From NCBI GenBank assembly GCA_024229275.1, contig JAAESQ010000908.1, positions 1-64,000 of the forward strand: DNA of 64,000 nt. Reading direction: 5' to 3'. Under the pieces are notes generated by a model, which saw only the letters and a list, made by a program, of their open reading frames with translations, had not been told where the DNA came from and did no database searches. A program made the position numbers and the translations under genes. Origin of the DNA: a bacterium (GTDB lineage Bacteria > Acidobacteriota > Thermoanaerobaculia > Thermoanaerobaculales > Sulfomarinibacteraceae). This document shows, piece after piece, positions 52,990 through 61,350 of the stretch; the stretch's first letter is position 1; every line of letters begins with the position of its first letter.

Positions 52990-54078
52990 CTACCTCCCTA
53001 CATCGATTGTCCCGTAGATCTCCTCGCGGACCGCGTTGTCCGTCCCGTCGTCCCGAATTCCGATTCGACAGAACGCAAAGGCGTTGTTGGCCAGCCCTCG
53101 GGTAAAGCGATCACCTGTGGAGGCAAACGAGCAGACGCTGGTGGACAGAGTACCGAACCCACAATCTGAAGCCGGTCCCGGATAGACCTGGACTGGCTGA
53201 GCCCCAGGGGCTCCGCTCAGGCATTCCCAGACCACTTCCAAAGCACCAAGGTCACCTGCGTCGTATTGGATCCCCAGGTTGATGTTGGTGTAGCCCGAAA
53301 CAGAGATCCACCCGTCAGTCACTGCTGTCCCACAGACGGTCTTTTTGTACCTCCAGGTGAACCCACCAGTAAGATCGACAGCGTCTGCCACTGTGATCGT
53401 GTCGTCATCAGCATTGGTGACCACAGTCAGGACCTCGACGTTCCCGTTCGAACGCCGGACATTGAGGACATCCCCAATGTCTACCACTGCAAACACGTCG
53501 TCAGCAGCATTCACCCCAGTGACTGTGATGCTGGAGCCTGAAGTCTCGATCTGGCCAGCTCCGTTGATGGAGTTCCCGAAGGGGTCGTTGTTCTCCCCCT
53601 CCACCACACAGTAGGTGAGAGTCGAGGTTTCCAGGTCGTAGTTGTAGGCGAAGTTCCCAGACTTGAGGACACCCGGTTGAGAGTCCTGCGCGAAGGCAAA
53701 GGCCGGGAACAACAGCGCCACGGCCACAACCAGCACCCTCAGGTACTCCTTGGCTGTGGTCACAGCAGGTGGTTCGTCAGGAGCCAGACCGGCTTCACGC
53801 TCGTCCTTGGTGGTCTTGTGCCAGTCGAGGACGACTGCCTCGGCCCACTTCTTGTTGCCGGCTTCCCACTCGGCCTTGGCGATCTTCTTCAGGCTAGATT
53901 CACCCTTGCCTCGGGCGATGTAGCCAACTCCGAACCTCCCGAACAGGTTGACGACATGCTTGGCTTCCGCTTCGTCATCGAAGACCGAGATGCTGTCTGG
54001 AGCCAAGGTTCGGGCCTTGGAGTCGAACATGTACTGGAGCGGTTCGACACACGGACTGTAGACTGCCTTCATCACCAC
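52990..54078 (-). CDS. Bipartite protein with an internal signal/TM segment
   Basis: Soluble N-terminus, YLRVLVVAVALLFPAFAFAQD, then beta-rich domain. Confidence 0.6.
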   Translation of the reverse strand: MVMKAVYSPCVEPLQYMFDSKARTLAPDSISVFDDEAEAKHVVNLFGRFGVGYIARGKGESSLKKIAKAEWEAGNKKWAEAVVLDWHKTTKDEREAGLAPDEPPAVTTAKEYLRVLVVAVALLFPAFAFAQDSQPGVLKSGNFAYNYDLETSTLTYCVVEGENNDPFGNSINGAGQIETSGSSITVTGVNAADDVFAVVDIGDVLNVRRSNGNVEVLTVVTNADDDTITVADAVDLTGGFTWRYKKTVCGTAVTDGWISVSGYTNINLGIQYDAGDLGALEVVWECLSGAPGAQPVQVYPGPASDCGFGTLSTSVCSFASTGDRFTRGLANNAFAFCRIGIRDDGTDNAVREEIYGTIDVGR

Positions 54079-55040
54079 ATCCTCCCAACAGACATCGGCA
54101 TTTGCTGCGGACGGTTTGCCTTCAGTCGTCCTACACGGACACCGTCAGACAGTGCCCTCATGAAGTCCTCACGGAATCTCGGAGACCTCTTGTCGTTTTT
54201 CGACCGGTTGGCGTACCATGTTGTTCCTGCCAAAGCAGCATGGTGGAGGTACCCTGGTAGCGCGATCGCCTTGTTCAGGTCAGTGAGGGGATCCGTCCGG
54301 ATGAGCTGAACGTCATAGTAGACCGAAAGGCTTCGATCATCAGCAGGGTTCCCTGACAACAGAGACAACGCACCTGTCTGAGTCGTTGTCACACTCATGG
54401 AGACAGGCCCTTCTGCTGAGGTCACTGGTTGTCCATCCAACCTCGTGACGTTCCAGTCCCCGTTTGGGGTGCTGATCGTGGTGATGGTGAACAGGCCGTT
54501 CAGGTCGGAGGCCGAGAACCCAGAGATGGTGATCAGATCCCCAACACTGGCATTGGGCAGTTCCAGCAATGTGGAGTCCAAGTCGTACGAACTTCCTGAT
54601 GCTCCAGAGGCTCTGCCGTCAGAGGGGTTGGTTTCGGCTCGGGCTTGGCCGATGGCGTAGACCCTGTTCTGCTGGTACTTCGCAGGCCACACGTTGTTGT
54701 TCCGCATGGCCAGCATCTCCTGGTAGTTCACTTCGACCCAGGGAAGCTGACCAGATCCACCAGAACTGGCGTTGAGGGAACCGACAACGACGTAGCCGTC
54801 GGTGCCGATCCCCCCGAAGTTCACCGGAAGGACTGCGCCTCCCGCCACCAGATTGAGGACAGCAGTGTCATGGCGGAAAGGCCACCATGTCCTGTTGTTC
54901 CAGATCTCCTCTACCGCCCGGTCGTAGTAGAGGGCAAGGCGAGCCTCACGCTCAGCAGATGACCCGTACAAGGCTGACGGAGTGTCATCCTCGAACTCAA
55001 CAACGTCATTCAGAAGTCTGGAGAGCGTGCCATAGAACAC
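54072..55040 (-). CDS. Head-tail connector/tail tubular-like protein
   Basis: RAVEEIWNNRTWWPF and position next to head genes. Confidence 0.5.
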   Translation of the reverse strand: MFYGTLSRLLNDVVEFEDDTPSALYGSSAEREARLALYYDRAVEEIWNNRTWWPFRHDTAVLNLVAGGAVLPVNFGGIGTDGYVVVGSLNASSGGSGQLPWVEVNYQEMLAMRNNNVWPAKYQQNRVYAIGQARAETNPSDGRASGASGSSYDLDSTLLELPNASVGDLITISGFSASDLNGLFTITTISTPNGDWNVTRLDGQPVTSAEGPVSMSVTTTQTGALSLLSGNPADDRSLSVYYDVQLIRTDPLTDLNKAIALPGYLHHAALAGTTWYANRSKNDKRSPRFREDFMRALSDGVRVGRLKANRPQQMPMSVGRMW

Positions 55041-55856
55041 TTAGTTCACCTTGGGAGTTTCCCCGTCAGGCATGTGCCCGACCTTCCTGATCCGGTACTT
55101 CTTCTTCAGCTTGTTCCGGACGTCCGGATTCTCCAGGAGCTTGGCAGCAAGCTCAGCCGGATCCACATCCGGTACTGCTGAGGCTGCCCTCTTCGCCTTG
55201 GCCATGGCCTCGGCAAGAGCGAACGTTTCGAACTCCTCATCGAGATCGTCGTCCATGTCTTGAGACAGGGTGTCCACCAGTCCCAGATCCTGCTTCATCT
55301 TGGCGTGGGACTTCTCCAGCACGAAGATGGCCCGCTGGTAGTCCTGGCCAGGAGGTGGAGGGGCGTACCCAGCCCGTGAGTTCACCTCTCGTGCTGTCTG
55401 GTAGGCGTTGATGCACTCCGTTGCCCATGTGATGAGGAACTGGTCGTACCGGGTCCTACCAGCCTCCTTCACTTCCTTGAGCATGGTCGGAGTGGGAGAT
55501 GCCGGCAGAACCGAGATCCCCTTCTTGGCGTACGACCCTGTGGCCTCACCAGTCTCGGTGTCGATCTTCAGGATGTTCTTGATCGCCGCCGAGGCGAACC
55601 AGTTCGGAGGATCACCCTTGGTTGGAGCGTGCCCGTCCGCCCGCACGGTGTACGTGTCCTTGATGACGAAGGTGCCAGGGATCTTGGCACCATGCTCGTC
55701 CAGAGCAGGACGGTGACCAACCTCATCCACTGGAGGCACTGTCATCTGGAGCCCTCCCCACTTCAGGATGAGGGCTTCGGGAGTCGCATTGTGCAGCACG
55801 AACGATTGCACCTGCGGCTTGAAATCCGGCATGTACGGAATTGGCGTCTGCGACAT
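55041..55856 (-). CDS. Hypothetical virion protein
   Basis: 271-aa ORF. Confidence 0.5.
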   Translation of the reverse strand: MSQTPIPYMPDFKPQVQSFVLHNATPEALILKWGGLQMTVPPVDEVGHRPALDEHGAKIPGTFVIKDTYTVRADGHAPTKGDPPNWFASAAIKNILKIDTETGEATGSYAKKGISVLPASPTPTMLKEVKEAGRTRYDQFLITWATECINAYQTAREVNSRAGYAPPPPGQDYQRAIFVLEKSHAKMKQDLGLVDTLSQDMDDDLDEEFETFALAEAMAKAKRAASAVPDVDPAELAAKLLENPDVRNKLKKKYRIRKVGHMPDGETPKVN

Positions 55857-55869
55857 GGAGGTAGTCTCC

Positions 55870-56604
55870 TTATCTCAACCCAAACTTATGAGCCCGCCAC
55901 TTCTGGTAGGTCTCAATCTCACTGTCACTGATCCGGTCCATCACCTTCTTGGCGTAGTTGGCGAAGTCCTTGTTGCGCTCTTCCATCTCCTCTTCACGGG
56001 CTTCACGGCGTGCTGCTGCTTCCCGAAGAGGCCGCTCGTACAGTTCCTCTCGGAGTTCAGACTTGAACTCCTCTTCGGTCTTGTTGTCGGCTCCAGCCCA
56101 GGAATCCCAAGCCTTCATCACCATACCCATGTCGAACGGAAGGTAGTCGCCAGGAAGATCGAGGTACTCCTCAGTTGGAGCTTCACCCTGATGGATGAAC
56201 CAGATTGCGTTTGGTCTCTCGAAGGTGATCCCACTGCACGGCATACTGGGCATGTCACAGCGGAATGGGAACAGATCCGACCGTGCGGGCTTGATCACCC
56301 GACCCAGAGCATGCCGACCGTACACGACATCCTGCTCCCCCGTGAGGTTCCGGGGAGTCCGAAACACCCAGTGGACCCACATGGGCACAGCATCCGGAGC
56401 GAACTCCCAGATCTTCTTGACCAGCCGAGGATCCCAAGGGTACGCCGGATCGGGGATACAGGTGTACTGCATGTCCACGTAGCGGTAGCCACGTGCTGAA
56501 GCAAAGTCCGTCCGCACCGGAAGAGTGCCCGTGACGGGCATCTCCTCCGGTACAGGCAAACCCTGTCCTGGGACGATTTCAGCGCCCCACTCACCCAAGT
56601 CCAT
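55870..56604 (-). CDS. Hypothetical virion protein
   Basis: 244-aa ORF. Confidence 0.5.
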   Translation of the reverse strand: MDLGEWGAEIVPGQGLPVPEEMPVTGTLPVRTDFASARGYRYVDMQYTCIPDPAYPWDPRLVKKIWEFAPDAVPMWVHWVFRTPRNLTGEQDVVYGRHALGRVIKPARSDLFPFRCDMPSMPCSGITFERPNAIWFIHQGEAPTEEYLDLPGDYLPFDMGMVMKAWDSWAGADNKTEEEFKSELREELYERPLREAAARREAREEEMEERNKDFANYAKKVMDRISDSEIETYQKWRAHKFGLR

Positions 56605-56606
56605 GG

Positions 56607-57461
56607 CTAGAACTGGAGCGACTCGTCGTCATCGGCGACGTCGCCGATGGTGACTGCCAGCCACTCGTAGGAGCATGCGGCTGCCCCCTGGAGGAAGAAG
56701 GCACTCGGAACGTAGGCCACTGCGTCGGCCAGATCCTCTGCGGCTGGAACCTCGATCTCCTTGACGAAGTCCTGGGTGATGTTCCGGTAGTAGTAGGTGG
56801 GATGTCCACCCTTCATCCGGACTTCCAGTTCGATGATGTCGTCGTCTGCCAGGGTTCCCTGGTTCGGGATGGGAGTCGTGGTGGTTACGGCACCGCCAAC
56901 GATGGTCTCGACGTTGACCACCCCGGCCTGCACGTTCAGGCAGACCAGATCGTTGTAGTCGTCCAGGTTGGCCTGAGCTGCCTCTGCGAACCGGAACCCG
57001 AGGGAGCATTCCGCTGCCTCGGAAACGTCGTCCAGAAGGAACCTCATCTTGGCAAACTTGTTGCCCCTGGAGGGATCACCGACGGTGCCACCCAGAGGGT
57101 TCACGGCGCTCTGGATCCCACCAAAGATGTACTCGACACCCTCGGCTGCAACCTGATCCAGTCCTGCGACCAGCCGACCGGAAGTGGCGTTCTGTTGCGG
57201 AAGCACCAGCGTCTGGCCTGCGCCCTTGATGTGGTACGCCGCTTGTCCAGGGAAGAACCCGCCGAAGTGGGCGAAGTTGAAATCGCCCGTCGCTCCGGTC
57301 GGATCGGCGAAACCGTCTATGGCAGTACAGAGAGGGGAGGCTGACGGCCACTCCTGGTGAAGGTACGAACCACCCCTCTTCAGGTTGGCGATGATCTTGT
57401 CAGGGCTGACAGCAGGGTTGTCCCCACCCAACAGTGAACGTCGTGCGAGTCCGTTACTCAT
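56607..57461 (-). CDS. Hypothetical virion (decoration/LamG-like) protein
   Basis: 284-aa ORF directly downstream of capsid candidate. Confidence 0.5.
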   Translation of the reverse strand: MSNGLARRSLLGGDNPAVSPDKIIANLKRGGSYLHQEWPSASPLCTAIDGFADPTGATGDFNFAHFGGFFPGQAAYHIKGAGQTLVLPQQNATSGRLVAGLDQVAAEGVEYIFGGIQSAVNPLGGTVGDPSRGNKFAKMRFLLDDVSEAAECSLGFRFAEAAQANLDDYNDLVCLNVQAGVVNVETIVGGAVTTTTPIPNQGTLADDDIIELEVRMKGGHPTYYYRNITQDFVKEIEVPAAEDLADAVAYVPSAFFLQGAAACSYEWLAVTIGDVADDDESLQF

Positions 57462-57501
57462 TTCTCTCGTCCTTTCCTTCTCCCGTTAGAGAAAGAGATT
57501 C

Positions 57502-57523
57502 GGGGGTGGTTTCACCCACCCCC
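57502..57523. terminator. Stem-loop just downstream of capsid candidate (attenuator/processing site)
   Basis: GGGGGTGG-TTTCAC-CCACCCCC, 8-bp perfect stem, no U-tract. Confidence 0.6.
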
Positions 57524-57531
57524 TATACGGG

Positions 57532-58869
57532 TTAGTCGTTGAGCTGCGGATCCTTCAGGTCGCGGATGACGGCATTGGCCACCGGCATGTCGCAGCCGAT
57601 GTTCTCCATGCACGCCATGAACGCTTCCCACTTCGCCTGCCGGTTTCCGCTGGAGGCGATGGCGAGGTGCAGTAGCGACCCCTCATCGACCCACTGGGTC
57701 TCCTGAGCGATGTAGTGGAAGAACGTGTCCCACGCCATCAGGAACAGCTCTCGGGGGATGATGTCGAACGACCGGTTGATCCGGAGAGCCACGCCCGGTG
57801 CGTAGTGGACGAGTTCTCCTTCCTTGTAACCGGTGCCCTTGTCGTAGGTGCCCGACTGTACTGCACGACGCCGATCCGGGGCCACGAACTCGATGTACTT
57901 CTCCACCTGTCCCGGTGTGGTCCAGATGTCGGTGACTCGCTTGCCGGATTCCTCGTGGACCTGATGAGAGGTACGGATGAGCAACTGCTCAGTCAGGTTG
58001 CGGAGGGTGCCGCCGTTCTCGTCCACGATGGACTTCAGCTTCTCGTTGCCGACAAGCGTGCGGTCCACCCCGTGGATCGAGGTGTTGTAGGTGCCGTCGT
58101 CAATCAGACCACGGATCCCGTTGGCGAACGAGGTGGAGACCTCGGTGGTCAGGCCGTCCTTCGACACGACGATGATCGTGTCGTCAGCAGCAACCGTTGC
58201 ACCGGCTGTGTGGTCTGCGACGGCCACACCAGCTTCAGTCTCGAACGTGACCACCCGAGTCTGGAAGTTGACGGATGCCACTCGGACACCATCGGTTGTA
58301 GCCGAGGTACCCCGAGGAGCAGTGATGTCAGCACCGTCACGCACGGAGACCTTCATCCCCTGTCGGACGAGCTTGGTGGCCTCCGGCTTGCGGAGGGTGA
58401 TGGACGCCGCGATGGCCGACTCGACATACGAACGGATGCCCTGGCCGGCGGTGGCGACGTAGGTGGACTCGACAAACTTGCCGAGGTTGGAAGCAGTCTC
58501 TTCCGTACGCCGACGAACCTCACCACCGGACCACGCCGACTTGCCAGTGTTCGCGGCACGCCGAGTGAGCCAGCCGATGTTCATCGTCGCCTGGAAGATC
58601 GTGGGGCGCAGATTGAACTGCACCTCGTTACGACCCCGAGCCGTCTGAAGGTCGCCCTCGTCCAGGATCTGCGCAACGTTCTGCGGCAGAGCCAGCACGC
58701 CGTTGAACTTCACGTCACCTTCGGTAACGCGAGCACCAGCGGGTGTGGACTTGGACAGCTTCTCACGGAAGGGGGCTTCCTCGTTGATCATGGGCTCCAG
58801 CGCCTTGGTGGGGTAAACCACCTTCAGCGCCACACCCAGATCGGAAAAGCCCGAACCGATGTTGGCCAT
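57532..58869 (-). CDS. Major capsid protein candidate
   Basis: 445 aa, downstream of scaffold-like gene; SDLGVALKVVYPTKALEPMINEEAPFREKL... Confidence 0.7.
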   Translation of the reverse strand: MANIGSGFSDLGVALKVVYPTKALEPMINEEAPFREKLSKSTPAGARVTEGDVKFNGVLALPQNVAQILDEGDLQTARGRNEVQFNLRPTIFQATMNIGWLTRRAANTGKSAWSGGEVRRRTEETASNLGKFVESTYVATAGQGIRSYVESAIAASITLRKPEATKLVRQGMKVSVRDGADITAPRGTSATTDGVRVASVNFQTRVVTFETEAGVAVADHTAGATVAADDTIIVVSKDGLTTEVSTSFANGIRGLIDDGTYNTSIHGVDRTLVGNEKLKSIVDENGGTLRNLTEQLLIRTSHQVHEESGKRVTDIWTTPGQVEKYIEFVAPDRRRAVQSGTYDKGTGYKEGELVHYAPGVALRINRSFDIIPRELFLMAWDTFFHYIAQETQWVDEGSLLHLAIASSGNRQAKWEAFMACMENIGCDMPVANAVIRDLKDPQLND

Positions 58870-58892
58870 CTATCTTCCCCTGAGGAGAAGAA

Positions 58893-60041
58893 CTATTCGC
58901 CGAGGAACTGCTTGGCTCTCGCCTTTGCGAACTCCGGTGTCCAGTTCTTCCCATCTGGACCGAACTGCTTCATGCCCTTGGGGACGTTCGGCTCACGCAT
59001 GCCCTTCGGTAGCTGAGGGCCACCTTGGACGGGAGTCTTCGGTCCGGAGTTCTCGGGTGTACGACCCTTGACCGCCGAAACCTTTTTGAAGTTGGACTTC
59101 ATTCCCCACGCTTCTGCGTACTCGCCCATCAGATGCTTGACCGCCGCCCCGATGTCGATGCCCGGTGCGTCCTTGGGCAGTCGATTCAGATGTGCGGAGA
59201 TCTGGTTCCTGATGGAGGAGTTCAGAATGGCAAACTGCTTCGAACTTGGATCGACTCCAAAGCCCTTGGCCTCTGCCCGCATGGCAACGTTGAACTCGTC
59301 CCTCGTGAGTCTTGCTACCCCGGCACTTCGTAGTTCAGCCTTCTTTGCCTGATCCCTGCGGTCCAACACATTCCGTTCGGCCTGTTTCGCGGTTCGCTGA
59401 AGTCCACGAGACTCTCTGTTGATCCGGTTCATCTCACGCCGACCCTGGTTGATGGTCGTCATGACACGGCCAAGCTCAGCCTTTCGGCTTGCAACCTGCT
59501 GTCTGAGCGTGGTCTTTTCGAAGTCTTCCGCCTTGCTGGCTTCGACTTCGAGAACCTTGATGTCGCCTTCGATCTGGCCGTACTGACCGACCAGATGCAT
59601 CTGTTCCTGTTGGATGGCCTCTACTTCCTGTTGCAGGGCTGCCAGTTCTTCATTGAGACTCTTGACGTCGGGATCCTCGGCCAACAGGGCTTCTGGATCG
59701 TCATCTTCAAGATCTCGGTTGAGCAGGTACTCCTTCAGTTCCTCGATCTCGGCATGAAGCCGCGAGGAGGAATTGGCCTGCTCAAAGTAGGCATTGACAA
59801 GGAGTTCCTCGTCGCCACCGTACTTGTCCAAGAGCTTCTGGAGAGTGGGGCTGAGACCCTTTCCAGGCCCATCTCCTTGATCGGCGTCAGTGGTCTCGTC
59901 TCCGGTGTCGGTTTCAGGGGTGTCGGCTTGGGCATCTTCCTCGGCTGCTGCGGCCGTCTCAGCATCGAGGTCGTCCGTCTGCTCACCAGCCTCAGGGGAG
60001 TCCTGTGTGGCAGCATCAGCGACGTCTGTGTCTTCAGGCAT
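58893..60041 (-). CDS. Scaffold-like protein
   Basis: Acidic N-terminus, long coiled coil, basic C-terminus; between portal and capsid genes. Confidence 0.65.
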   Translation of the reverse strand: MPEDTDVADAATQDSPEAGEQTDDLDAETAAAAEEDAQADTPETDTGDETTDADQGDGPGKGLSPTLQKLLDKYGGDEELLVNAYFEQANSSSRLHAEIEELKEYLLNRDLEDDDPEALLAEDPDVKSLNEELAALQQEVEAIQQEQMHLVGQYGQIEGDIKVLEVEASKAEDFEKTTLRQQVASRKAELGRVMTTINQGRREMNRINRESRGLQRTAKQAERNVLDRRDQAKKAELRSAGVARLTRDEFNVAMRAEAKGFGVDPSSKQFAILNSSIRNQISAHLNRLPKDAPGIDIGAAVKHLMGEYAEAWGMKSNFKKVSAVKGRTPENSGPKTPVQGGPQLPKGMREPNVPKGMKQFGPDGKNWTPEFAKARAKQFLGE

Positions 60042-60081
60042 CGGTCCCTCCGTGTGCGGGGTAGGCCCTCACACTTCCAAA

Positions 60082-60270
60082 CTACTTTACCACAATGACT
60101 TCTTCCGGCATCTTCGCAAAATCCATGGCCTGCATCTTGAAGGACTGGCAGCACCTCGCGCACTTGATGACTGTGGGGTGCTGGCCCGAAGAGAACCTGC
60201 CCATCACCAGACCCTTGTCCTTCTTGGTCCAGGTGATGGTGTTGCAGTTCGGGCAGATGATCTGCTTCAT
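60082..60270 (-). CDS. Small zinc-ribbon protein
   Basis: MKQIICPNCNTITW...KCARCCQSF. Confidence 0.65.
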   Translation of the reverse strand: MKQIICPNCNTITWTKKDKGLVMGRFSSGQHPTVIKCARCCQSFKMQAMDFAKMPEEVIVVK

Positions 60271-60692
60271 CTGAGTCCTTTGGCCTGTTCCTTGGCGGCA
60301 TGAGGCTCCTGAGCATTGCAACAGCCCTTCGCCATCACACCTTCCTTCAGGTCGAACATCTTCGGCTTCGCCTTGTTGAGGACCATGAACAGGTGGCAGT
60401 GGGAGTCCTTTGGTACGTACCACTTACAGTTCTCGCACCTGACCGACCGGCTCACCAGCCCAGCCTCCTTCGGGGAGACCAAGGGCATCACCCCGCCGTC
60501 AGGCTTCGGTGTTCCAGGAACGTACAGCCCACAGGACATCCCTGCCGTCACCACCGTGTTCTTCCCGATGACGTGGCAGCGCATGGCGTTCGGACCCTTG
60601 TTGCTGGTCCACATCATGCAGGATCCGCACTGGGCGAAGTTGTCCTTGTTGTTCCTGGGATCCATGTACAAGAAGGAGTCACGTGTGATCAT
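60267..60692 (-). CDS. Cys-rich protein, internally duplicated (HiPIP-like or Zn-binding)
   Basis: CGSCMMW...RCHV...SCGLYVPG and CENCKWYVPKDSHCHL...GCCNA. Confidence 0.6.
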   Translation of the reverse strand: MITRDSFLYMDPRNNKDNFAQCGSCMMWTSNKGPNAMRCHVIGKNTVVTAGMSCGLYVPGTPKPDGGVMPLVSPKEAGLVSRSVRCENCKWYVPKDSHCHLFMVLNKAKPKMFDLKEGVMAKGCCNAQEPHAAKEQAKGLR

Positions 60693-60850
60693 GCAAATCC
60701 TTTGGCCTGTGCCCCTGCCTTATGGCCCTTCTTGGAGGGCTTCCAGCCTGTTTTCCTCATCGTGCCGTAGACGTAGGCGTCAGCCCGCTCACCAGAGAGC
60801 CCCTTGCTGGCAGCCTTCCGTTTGAGCTGACGCTTCAACGCCTCAGGCAT
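60689..60850 (-). CDS. 53-aa basic protein (MPEALKRQLKRKAASKGLSGERADAYVYGTMRKTGWKPSKKGHKAGAQAKGFA)
   Basis: Hand translation; overlaps both neighbours; not in track. Confidence 0.65.
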   Translation of the reverse strand: MPEALKRQLKRKAASKGLSGERADAYVYGTMRKTGWKPSKKGHKAGAQAKGFA

Positions 60851-61071
60851 CAGGCCCTCTTCCGCTTCCGACGTGACCTCTTGCCCATGGGAGGATTCGG
60901 TCGAACCCCTACCTCAGCGTCATGCTCTTCCAGGTCAGAGAGCCCAACTACCTGCTGACCAACGGTCGTGCCGTAGTTCTTCCGGCCGAAGTTCTTCACG
61001 ATGGGAAGGGTCTTCGGGTTGGTCTTCTTCTTGGAGACAGGCGTGGTTGCATGCAACAGAGATCCTGCCAT
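60850..61071 (-). CDS. Hypothetical basic protein
   Basis: 73-aa ORF. Confidence 0.6.
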   Translation of the reverse strand: MAGSLLHATTPVSKKKTNPKTLPIVKNFGRKNYGTTVGQQVVGLSDLEEHDAEVGVRPNPPMGKRSRRKRKRA

Positions 61072-61340
61072 TACTTTGCCCTCTTCTTCTCACGCCACTT
61101 TCTCAGAGCAGTAGTCCACTCCTTGGTGCTGTCGTAGTCGGACTGCTTGGGCATTGGCCCGGCTTCAGCCTTCCCACCAGTTGCCTCTGCAACATCACCG
61201 ATGCCCTTTCGCTGCTCTCCTACTGTGGCTGCCTCGTCCGAGGCTCTCTCCGTCTCTGCCTCAGCAGCACGGCTGACCCGCATGCGGGCCTCCCACTGGG
61301 CATGAGTCTCACCCTTTCGACGGTCCTTTGCTCCTGCCAT
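61071..61340 (-). CDS. Hypothetical charged protein
   Basis: MAGAKDRRKGETHAQWEARM... start inside track ORF. Confidence 0.6.
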   Translation of the reverse strand: MAGAKDRRKGETHAQWEARMRVSRAAEAETERASDEAATVGEQRKGIGDVAEATGGKAEAGPMPKQSDYDSTKEWTTALRKWREKKRAK

Positions 61341-61350
61341 CTTCCTCTCC

